Positions 1 through 6,222 of a stretch of 6,222 nucleotides of DNA are shown here, piece by piece. The DNA comes from an uncultured Clostridia bacterium. Its GTDB lineage: Bacteria; Bacillota; Clostridia; RUG12999. Position 1 is the stretch's first letter. The number at the start of each line of letters is the position of its first letter. The notes below the pieces were generated by a model. The model was not told where the DNA came from. It saw only the letters and a program-made list of their open reading frames with translations, and made no database searches. The stretch is taken from assembly GCA_938005345.1 (NCBI GenBank), contig CALLNG010000339.1, forward strand, positions 1 through 6,222, given 5' to 3'. Made by a program: the position numbers and the translations under genes.

Positions 1-569
1 TTTTGAGTGGACGTTGAAATAGATTGCAGGACTTCCAGCACGTTTGCAGAAACCTCGCCCCACTCACTTGGTACGTAAAATTTATCCGAAGGCTGAAAAC
101 CGGACGCACCGTTGTACCAAAGATTATCAAACATGAGTTCCGCACCCAGCCTATAAATACGGTTTGTTGTACCTGTTTTCACCCTTGGCTGACTTTCAAA
201 TTTTTCTTTATAGTATTGGAAAACAAATTCTTTTGCCAGCTCGTAGTCCCCCGCTTTTACCGCCGCCTCTGCCTCCATCAGCACCGTGCTGCTGGAATAG
301 TCGATATATGGTCTTTTGGTCCAAAAGCTGCCGTTCCATTGTCCAAAAAAGGTTTCGTCCGTAATCCAGTTCGGGTCGGAATAGTCAAACGCCTGATATT
401 GCTCCATGCTTTCATGCCAGTAGCCATCTGTTCCGACCAGCGACTCTCCTGCGGAGGCGGCAACGGCTGCCTTCGCCTCCGCCGCCAGGGGTTCCTCTTC
501 CCATACGGGCAAAAGGGTAACCACCATTGCCGCAGATAAGATGAGGGACAACCATTTTTTACTCTTCAT
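1..569 (-). CDS. Secreted protein of unrecognised family, N-terminal part (3' end outside window)
   Basis: An ATG at 569 opens a frame of 189 codons that runs off the window without a stop. AGGAGGG lies 7 bases upstream, inside the end of the preceding gene, and the two frames overlap by 11 bases, so translation is probably coupled. Residues 1-34 form a Sec signal peptide: MKSKK, a hydrophobic core (about 6-23), then possible cleavage after A30 or A34. No lipobox cysteine is present, and no cysteine at all in the visible part. The mature start is rich in aromatic residues (Y50, W51, Y58, F61, Y63, W68, F74, F75, W78, F82, W83, Y88). An amphipathic helical stretch follows (about 96-125, LMEAEAAVKAGDYELAKEF), then a segment with TNRIYRLGAELMFDNLWY (135-152) and PSEWGEVSANVLEVL (167-181). 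I cannot assign a family. Context suggests an extracellular partner or enzyme of the surface proteins; a polysaccharide lyase or heparinase-like protein is possible but unsupported by any catalytic motif. Confidence 0.85.
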   Translation of the reverse strand, partial: MKSKKWLSLILSAAMVVTLLPVWEEEPLAAEAKAAVAASAGESLVGTDGYWHESMEQYQAFDYSDPNWITDETFFGQWNGSFWTKRPYIDYSSSTVLMEAEAAVKAGDYELAKEFVFQYYKEKFESQPRVKTGTTNRIYRLGAELMFDNLWYNGASGFQPSDKFYVPSEWGEVSANVLEVLQSISTSTQ

Positions 570-3500
570 TTAAAATCCCTCCTGACAGGCAAATGATTTT
601 TGCCGCTTGCTCTCTGGTTAAGTTTTCCTTGGGATTAAACCTATTGTTTTCATCGCCGCTGATGACATTCGCACGCACTAGCATGTCAATAGCTTCCTTC
701 GCATAATCGCTGATGGCCTGTGCGTCGCTAAAAGGAATGGATTCGCCTTCCTGCTGTAAGGTAATCCCCATTGTTTCCAGTGCACGTTGCACCATCACCG
801 CCATGTCCTCTCTCAAAATGGTCTGTCCAACGCCGAACTCGCCGCCGCCGATTCCCTGGGCAATACCAAGCTGCGCTGCGGTTGCAACATATGGTGCATA
901 CCATGCATCGGCTGCCACATCACTGAAATTCGTTTCCATCTCTGTCGTTACAACTTTCAGCACGCCCAGCAGCATTTTTACAAATTCTTCGCGGGTTACG
1001 CTGCTTTCCGGATTGAAGGCGCCGGCATAACCATTGACAATACCCTTTTCCGCCAATGCTTCCACATAGGCATAGGACCAACCATCTTTTGGCACGTCAT
1101 AAAAGGTTCCCGCGTTGTCCGGCTCATCGGTTGGTGTCGGTGGCGCTGGCGTAGCTGTCGGGGTGTAACCGGAGTCCGGAATATAATTTACCATGCCGCC
1201 GCTGCCACTGAGCGCACCTCCGCCATTGCCGCCCCCGCTGCTACCGCCCGAGGAAGTGCCGCCCGTTCCCTGCGCCAATTTGCTAAACGGCTGCGTTTCC
1301 GAATATCCATTGCTCGACACGGTTGCCGTCATGACAAATGTGGTGTCCCTTGACGGCTGCGTAAAGACCAAGCCGTCATCGCTCATGATAACCGTGTTAG
1401 AAGATTTCCAGCTGATGTCAGAGCCATATCTTCCTACTGTCGGTAAATCCAGTGCACCGGAAACTATATAATCTGTAAGAACATAGCGCAGCCATTCCAT
1501 ATCTGCCTTGACTAGGAGATCATCAGATGGGTCACAGTATACCTCCATTTCATATAACCCCGTGTATCCTGACTGCTGAGCAGTAACCTGATACCGAATA
1601 TACCTGGTTTCTGTCGGTAAAAATACAATCTCTTTTTTGGCGCCGACTGATGTTCCTTCCGTGAGCGTCGTCCATTCGGTGCCATTGTCCGAGACTTCAA
1701 GGACATATCCCGTCACCAGATAGCTTCCGGCTTCATCCATCTCATACAACACAACGCGTGAAATTGTCTGAATGCCCCCCAAATCAAGCCTCAGATAGGG
1801 ATTCAGAGAACCTGCCTTCCACGCCAGGTCCAGCAGCGTATCGTTTACATTGCTGGCGGTGCTTTTGCCGGAGCTTGCCAGAACCGTCGCGCCCAGTGCC
1901 AAATTGCTTTCATCAATACCGCGGACAACAAGCAAAAATTCGACGGTATCTGTTCGTGTTTCGTTTTGTAACGTCGCGGTCAGCGTTACCTGCAGGTCCT
2001 CGCTTCCACGTGTTACCATTCCCTCCGAGGAAAGCACCGTTTCATTGCTTGAACTCCATGTGATATTGCTGCCCATCGTTCCACGGGTCACAAGGCTCAA
2101 ATTTTCGACAATCGCCGATTCTTTGTTTTTTTCCGATCCTTTGATGTTTTCAAACGTTAAAATTTGTTTGTCCAGCGCTAATTTGGTCGCTATCCGGTCC
2201 GCCGATTCTATCAGCAAATTCACATTATCCAGGTACATCGCACCGCTTGCTTCCTCATAGCCTGTGCTGAATTTGAGCGCGCTTATGTTCTTTGCGCCGT
2301 TTCTGACAAATCCGTCTGCAAGCAGCGTCCCATCAATGTAAGCTTTCATGGCGCCGGTGGCGGTATTGATTTCATATTTCACGTCTATCACCGTACCTGC
2401 CGTATATCCCGTCGCCGCCTCTGCATCTGCGCTCCCGTCACTATAGCTGACCGTCAGTCCAGCACCATCCACTGTTAAATCAGAAACTACAGTGTCCTCC
2501 GTGTCAAGCAATTCCGCTTTCAGTTCACTCAAATTTTCATCTATCTCGAATTGATATTCTACAGTGACATTTTCACCGGTTGCACCAAAGCGGTTGTTTT
2601 TGTCCTGCGTCACGAAATACTTTGCCGCAGACACCTCTTGGTATTCCCCGTTTCTTTGCAGGCACATGCGCCTGCCTCCGCCTGTGACGGAACCTTCTCC
2701 CAGTTCGTAGCTCCAAGTCGCCAGATCTTCTTCCGTATCAAACGTGTCCCGGCTGACGTAGAGAAACCGATTTGCTTTTTCCGCATCCAGCACAGTGAAC
2801 AAAAACTGTTTCGTTGTAGATACCCCTCCGCGCGTCAGTGTTGCTGTTAGGGTGATCTCCCTGTCTCCGCTCTGCATCATGACCGTTCCGTCTGCGTTCA
2901 CCACGTCCTCCGCATCGGATGACCAGGAAACCGCTGTTCCATTCGTTAGCTCTGACGGCAGATAAAGATCCTTCGTGATGGCGTTTGTTGGTTCGTCCGT
3001 GAGCTGATCTGCCGTCAATGATTCTACATCCGCAATCAGCAGCGGGTCGTCTATTTCCCTCCAAACTCGAAGACTATAGATTCTGGCATATTGTCCCGTA
3101 TCAGAGCTTCCTCTAAAATTGAGCGTGATATTATCAATGCCTGTTGCTCCCTTCGTTGCCGTATAAAATTGATAGGGATGCTCTACGCGGTTCATATACA
3201 TGTTAATGCTGGACGCTTCCGTGTCATGCAGGGTGCCGACCGTTGTAATGGTTCCATGTTCATAATTTTGGAGCGTCCTGGATGTGGCGATTACCGAGGT
3301 AGCAGTATCCGCTGCGAGACTTTCACGCAAAATAAGCTGTATAATCGCATTATTGGTTTTTCTTGCAATCGTTCGGATGATCAAATCGCTGCCATTATTC
3401 ATCTCCACGTTAAATCCGGTGCCGTTGCTTCCTTTGATGTCACTTTGAAATGTATACTCAATGTAATACTTTCCGTCTGTCAATGCTTTCCCTTCCGGAA

Positions 3501-3912
3501 AGTTGTAGGTTAGCGCGCTGTTCCAAGTCGCATTTCCACTGCTTCCTGTTTTGGTAAAGGTCAGCGCACCATCCACAATACTAGTTTCAAATCTCTCATC
3601 TGTGCCGAGCGTATATCTATCGCTCTCCAGGCTGTCAAACACAACTTCGTCCCACAGCGACCACGAACTGGACAAATAACTGTAGTCCGGCAGTTCAGGT
3701 GCAGCAGCGCTTTGCACAAATTCTGCGGTATCCACTGAGCCGATTTCTGCGTTGGCCGCTGCTTCTTCCTCTACGGTTTCCTCTTCCATCCCCTGCTCAG
3801 CCGCCAGACTATCTTCAAATATTCCGCCTTCTTCCTGCGCTGCTGCCGGCAGCGCTGCCAAGCAGCTCAGCGCAATGCACAGCGTCAACGTTATACTGAT
3901 AATCCGTTTCAT
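559..3912 (-). CDS. Exported multimodular CBM32/jelly-roll/Ig-like protein with three C-terminal SLH repeats
   Basis: Complete, 1117 residues from the ATG at 3912. Order of parts: Sec signal peptide (1-25, MKRIISITLTLCIALSCLAA then PAAA-Q); acidic spacer (26-72); LamG/concanavalin-like jelly roll (about 82-289); atrophied Ig-like domain (290-378, W330 in SWSSD); second jelly roll (379-571, ending in a YLDNVNL strand); Ig-like (572-666, W619 in TWSSSN); F5/8 type C/CBM32 domain (667-794, with W698, LRLDLGG at 707, SDNGTEW at 741, RYIRY at 770, YEMEVY at 787); Ig-like (795-880, W835 in SWKSSN); Gly/Ser then Pro/Thr linker (881-935); three SLH repeats (about 936-1108, with TREE 973, LRED 1033, TREQ 1099). 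SLH triads bind secondary wall polymer, so the binding modules should face outward. No catalytic domain is seen, which suggests glycan binding or adhesion (inference). The frame also opens at a GTG at 3936 and an ATG at 3918; 3912 is preferred because the signal peptide begins there and AGAGGTG lies 6 bases upstream. Confidence 0.93.
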   Translation of the reverse strand: MKRIISITLTLCIALSCLAALPAAAQEEGGIFEDSLAAEQGMEEETVEEEAAANAEIGSVDTAEFVQSAAAPELPDYSYLSSSWSLWDEVVFDSLESDRYTLGTDERFETSIVDGALTFTKTGSSGNATWNSALTYNFPEGKALTDGKYYIEYTFQSDIKGSNGTGFNVEMNNGSDLIIRTIARKTNNAIIQLILRESLAADTATSVIATSRTLQNYEHGTITTVGTLHDTEASSINMYMNRVEHPYQFYTATKGATGIDNITLNFRGSSDTGQYARIYSLRVWREIDDPLLIADVESLTADQLTDEPTNAITKDLYLPSELTNGTAVSWSSDAEDVVNADGTVMMQSGDREITLTATLTRGGVSTTKQFLFTVLDAEKANRFLYVSRDTFDTEEDLATWSYELGEGSVTGGGRRMCLQRNGEYQEVSAAKYFVTQDKNNRFGATGENVTVEYQFEIDENLSELKAELLDTEDTVVSDLTVDGAGLTVSYSDGSADAEAATGYTAGTVIDVKYEINTATGAMKAYIDGTLLADGFVRNGAKNISALKFSTGYEEASGAMYLDNVNLLIESADRIATKLALDKQILTFENIKGSEKNKESAIVENLSLVTRGTMGSNITWSSSNETVLSSEGMVTRGSEDLQVTLTATLQNETRTDTVEFLLVVRGIDESNLALGATVLASSGKSTASNVNDTLLDLAWKAGSLNPYLRLDLGGIQTISRVVLYEMDEAGSYLVTGYVLEVSDNGTEWTTLTEGTSVGAKKEIVFLPTETRYIRYQVTAQQSGYTGLYEMEVYCDPSDDLLVKADMEWLRYVLTDYIVSGALDLPTVGRYGSDISWKSSNTVIMSDDGLVFTQPSRDTTFVMTATVSSNGYSETQPFSKLAQGTGGTSSGGSSGGGNGGGALSGSGGMVNYIPDSGYTPTATPAPPTPTDEPDNAGTFYDVPKDGWSYAYVEALAEKGIVNGYAGAFNPESSVTREEFVKMLLGVLKVVTTEMETNFSDVAADAWYAPYVATAAQLGIAQGIGGGEFGVGQTILREDMAVMVQRALETMGITLQQEGESIPFSDAQAISDYAKEAIDMLVRANVISGDENNRFNPKENLTREQAAKIICLSGGILNEE
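577..583 (-). promoter_or_regulatory. Ribosome binding site of the downstream secreted-protein gene
   Basis: AGGAGGG lies 7 bases before the ATG at 569, a near-perfect Shine-Dalgarno sequence. It sits inside the last codons of the CBM32/SLH gene (encoding SGGI), so ribosomes finishing that gene would pass over it. This site, together with the signal peptide that follows, fixes the start of the third gene. Confidence 0.85.
1195..1269 (-). repeat. Low-complexity Gly/Ser linker-coding stretch
   Basis: This G+C-rich stretch encodes about 25 residues made almost entirely of Gly, Ser, Thr, Asn and Ala (residues 882-906 of the CBM32/SLH protein). It is followed by a Pro/Thr-rich segment (TPTATPAPPTPTDEP, ending near 1120). 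It is a flexible spacer between the last Ig-like domain and the wall-binding SLH repeats. The imperfect GGC/GGT triplet repetition could allow length change by slippage, but no exact long repeat is present. Confidence 0.8.
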
Positions 3913-3918
3913 TGTCAT

Positions 3919-3925
3919 CACCTCT
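3919..3925 (-). promoter_or_regulatory. Ribosome binding site of the CBM32/SLH gene
   Basis: AGAGGTG lies 6 bases before the ATG at 3912 and is the best match for the start in front of the signal peptide. An adjacent AAGGA (3926-3930) lies 7 bases before another in-frame ATG at 3918, so the two starts, differing by two residues (MT), cannot be told apart with certainty. The site falls just after the stop codon of the upstream SLH gene (3936-3938), within a gap of only 23 bases that leaves little room for a promoter. Confidence 0.7.
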
Positions 3926-3935
3926 TCCTTTCCCA

Positions 3936-6222
3936 CTATCGCACAATGACAACCACACTGACATTGCCGTATGGCCGTACAACAAACACCTTGTCTGATG
4001 TCGCGTCATTGCCCGTATATGGCCTGATGTCCTCAACCGCCCCAACGGATACCGTCTTTTGCACCGTATCATAGATATAAATGCTCGGTGTATATCTGAC
4101 ACGCACCAATACGTCTTCTGTTACGCCATTGTCCAGCATCATGGCCATGGTATGTACTTTCCATACACTCGTTATATTGATATCGTTAAAGGACAATTCC
4201 TTCACATATCCAAACAGTGTCTCTGTATCTGTACCTCTGTTTTCCCAGCAGGCCTCATCTTCAAATTTCAGGCTTTTAATAATTTGTGCATTATCCAGCT
4301 GCCCATTATTATTTGTGGTATAGTAAATCAAGTCACCGCGTTTGAGTGTCATAATCGCATCATTTTTCCCTGGTACGACACTGGCCGTTTTAAACGTTTG
4401 CAGCGTATTATTATAGTATAGCTCCACCTGGCAAACACTGTCTCCGTTTTCATCCGTCATCTGTGTAGCACTGGACACCAGGCCAATTTTGCTTGTTGTT
4501 GGAACAATGTTTTGAATATCATTTGCTTTTAATTCTTCTGAAAGCGTGATAAACTTCACCGTTTTGGTGTTTTCATCATAGTCAAATCCCTGCACATAAT
4601 ACTGTTTGCTAGAATTTGTGATACGCACCCATGTCAGCAAATCCTCATCTGTCGCATCGGTATTTGTCGGCACACAAACTCCTCTGGTATTATCATCAAT
4701 CACAAAACCACCATATGCTTCATAGCCGCCAAACACCCTTTCGTCCGCATTAAAGCGTAGTTTCACCGTGTTTGATCCGCCTTCCAGCACAGGGTCTTCG
4801 ATCGTTTTCAGCTTTCCTGCCGAATCAAGCTGGTATTTCACCGGCCCGCTGCCAAACCGTTCCATAAAGTCCTCTGCGCTCATAGACTCGCCGTTATAGG
4901 TCACTTTACCGTTCAAATCAACCACTTTTACACCGCCGTTATTACAAATCAGCGTCGCTACCAGATTGGTGCTATACATATCGTCACTTTTCAGCCATTC
5001 ATTCTGTACCGGGGTACTTTCCAAAATTTTAGCCTGCACGGTTCCAAATCCGCCGCCGGACAACCCCATCGTCCAAATGTATCCATACATTGTCGTGCCG
5101 GACTCTAGCCCTTCGTCTGTGGCATAGACGGCCTTGTTTTCATGGTTCAGATATACTGTGCGGACGTCGCCAACACGCAGCGACGCTTCCACCGCTTCAT
5201 TGGCAAAAGGGTAATAGGTGCCGTCAATACTCATACCCTCACCTGGCTGCACCTCCGTAATGGTTCCTTCCACGCGTTTGTCACTAACAACAACTTTGAG
5301 CTGCAATCCATCCTCGCTGCTAAAAACGGAAACGACGTCACCCGCTTTTATCTCGGAATAGCTAATGGCTTCCCCCTGTGCGTTTTCAATCGCAAAATGC
5401 AGGTCACTGTTTGCGTCATCCAGAGTCAAATAATTTTTATCTTGAAACTGAAATTCATTTTTGAAATATAGATTGCCATTGCTGTATACATTGTCCACAA
5501 CCATACTCACATAGGAATCCACAAAAATGTAATCATACCATTCGTCGCCATTGTTGTCCACCGCTGTAATGCTGCCGTTTAGACCATCCAAATAACTGCT
5601 GTTAAACGCCGGGACAATACGGTTGTTGTATAAGTAGGACGCTGTAGAGGCGATGGATAGATATTCCTTCCTGCCATCGCGTTCATATTCCAGCTTGTCA
5701 TTGCCATAGCTGATGTATTCTTCCGCTGTGACTGTGACGGTGCTGTTCCTTTTCGTCGGTGCGACATTGATGATTTCCATGCGGTTTTCCGTTTCATTTT
5801 CATGATAATACACCTGTACTTCCTGTCCGATGTAATCCGCTGCATTGGTTTCACCAACCGCAAAAATCATGCCGTCAATTTCCACTTCATCTCTGTCTAG
5901 CCCCGTAATCGGCTTGATGAGCCATGTATCGTAATTAGCAGTCACAATTCCTTTCAGGACAACCTTTTCATCCTGAGCGGAAAGCAGACTGCGGAAGGTG
6001 TCATTCGATTCTTCATACGCCTCGCCGCCGCTTATGGATTCCTGCAGAATATTCACATCCAGCGCATTGTATAGCAGCGTCATCACATCTCCGCGTATCG
6101 CAGGTACATTGTAGCTCGCTGTGATATCCTTGAGCAGCTGCTTATATGCGGCAACCAAAATATATCCGTTCGGATATCCTCCATTTTGCTGCGCGACCAC
6201 CTCGTAACCCAGCGCGCGTACA
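3936..6222 (-). CDS. SLH-domain surface protein, C-terminal part (5' end outside window)
   Basis: The frame is open to the window edge, so the start is missing; 761 codons are visible, ending in TAG at 3938-3936. A GTG at 6200 is not the start, because the in-frame residues before it (VRALGYE) continue straight into an SLH repeat. Visible residues 1-60 carry typical SLH features: GGYPNGYILVAAYKQL, then a degenerate second motif (AIRGDVMTLLYNALD). The other SLH repeats and signal peptide presumably lie upstream. From residue about 85 the protein is beta-rich and hydrophilic, with no membrane segment or catalytic motif that I recognise. It contains a repeated small module (about residues 88-139 and 317-358: a G-x-I/V-T start, then IDG, then a G-x-x-V/R-x-V-Y strand). 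Only four cysteines are seen. The last residues (KVFVVRPYGNVSVVVIVR) resemble the ends of other clostridial SLH proteins, from memory. Probable role: wall-anchored envelope or S-layer-like protein; function unknown. It lies directly upstream of a second SLH gene, in the same direction. Confidence 0.9.
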   Translation of the reverse strand, partial: VRALGYEVVAQQNGGYPNGYILVAAYKQLLKDITASYNVPAIRGDVMTLLYNALDVNILQESISGGEAYEESNDTFRSLLSAQDEKVVLKGIVTANYDTWLIKPITGLDRDEVEIDGMIFAVGETNAADYIGQEVQVYYHENETENRMEIINVAPTKRNSTVTVTAEEYISYGNDKLEYERDGRKEYLSIASTASYLYNNRIVPAFNSSYLDGLNGSITAVDNNGDEWYDYIFVDSYVSMVVDNVYSNGNLYFKNEFQFQDKNYLTLDDANSDLHFAIENAQGEAISYSEIKAGDVVSVFSSEDGLQLKVVVSDKRVEGTITEVQPGEGMSIDGTYYPFANEAVEASLRVGDVRTVYLNHENKAVYATDEGLESGTTMYGYIWTMGLSGGGFGTVQAKILESTPVQNEWLKSDDMYSTNLVATLICNNGGVKVVDLNGKVTYNGESMSAEDFMERFGSGPVKYQLDSAGKLKTIEDPVLEGGSNTVKLRFNADERVFGGYEAYGGFVIDDNTRGVCVPTNTDATDEDLLTWVRITNSSKQYYVQGFDYDENTKTVKFITLSEELKANDIQNIVPTTSKIGLVSSATQMTDENGDSVCQVELYYNNTLQTFKTASVVPGKNDAIMTLKRGDLIYYTTNNNGQLDNAQIIKSLKFEDEACWENRGTDTETLFGYVKELSFNDINITSVWKVHTMAMMLDNGVTEDVLVRVRYTPSIYIYDTVQKTVSVGAVEDIRPYTGNDATSDKVFVVRPYGNVSVVVIVR

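Noticed and set aside
24..539. A 171-codon open frame on the plus strand
   Set aside because: It lies antisense to the third gene, which has a strong ribosome binding site and signal peptide. The plus-strand translation is Cys/Arg/His-rich with no domain signal, typical of a shadow frame.
1..569. Assignment of the third gene as a heparinase or polysaccharide lyase
   Set aside because: The helical stretch and context made this tempting, but no catalytic motif or family signature is visible in the 189 residues, so no enzyme function is given.
559..600. Possible terminator between the second and third genes
   Set aside because: The genes overlap, and no GC-rich hairpin followed by a T run on the minus strand is visible; the A-run at the start of the third gene is coding (Lys codons).
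713..2260. Several plus-strand open frames (such as 787-1353, 1193-1471 and 1850-2260)
   Set aside because: All lie opposite the well-supported SLH/CBM32 coding region. Their products are low-complexity (poly-Pro/Ser opposite the Gly/Ser linker) and show no recognisable domain.
3815..4102. A minus-strand open frame spanning the junction of the two SLH genes
   Set aside because: It is in another frame of both genes; its product is Arg/His-rich and unlike any domain, and the true frames on both sides carry conserved domains or a signal peptide.
6198..6200. GTG as the start of the first SLH protein
   Set aside because: The in-frame codons upstream to the window edge encode the expected continuation of an SLH repeat, and no ribosome binding site is present, so the gene is truncated by the window.

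Overview
The window looks like part of a cell-surface gene cluster from a Gram-positive-type anaerobe, most likely class Clostridia (Bacillota). The reasons are S-layer homology (SLH) domains, Sec signal peptides without a lipobox, strong AGGAGG-type ribosome binding sites, atrophied bacterial Ig-like domains, and G+C of roughly half (judged by eye). The genus cannot be named from this sequence.

All three genes are on the minus strand and are packed without real intergenic space, so they read from high to low coordinates. First (6222 to 3936) is the C-terminal 761 residues of an SLH protein. It enters the window inside an SLH repeat and continues as a long beta-rich region with repeated small modules. 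Second (3912 to 559) is a complete 1117-residue exported protein: signal peptide, acidic spacer, two jelly-roll (LamG/concanavalin-like) regions and a CBM32/discoidin domain, each followed by an atrophied Ig-like domain, then a Gly/Ser/Pro linker and three C-terminal SLH repeats. Third (569 to 1, cut by the window edge) is the N-terminal 189 residues of another exported protein that I do not recognise; it overlaps the second gene by 11 bases and has a near-perfect Shine-Dalgarno site.

The likely common theme is a set of co-translated envelope proteins. Two are held non-covalently on the wall by SLH domains, one of which presents carbohydrate-binding-type modules. The third is secreted and could be a partner protein or an enzyme acting on a glycan. 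No catalytic domain is visible, so glycan capture or breakdown is inference from module types and context. No promoter, terminator, RNA gene, mobile element or CRISPR array was seen. Essentially the whole window is coding on one strand, and the long open frames on the plus strand are shadows.
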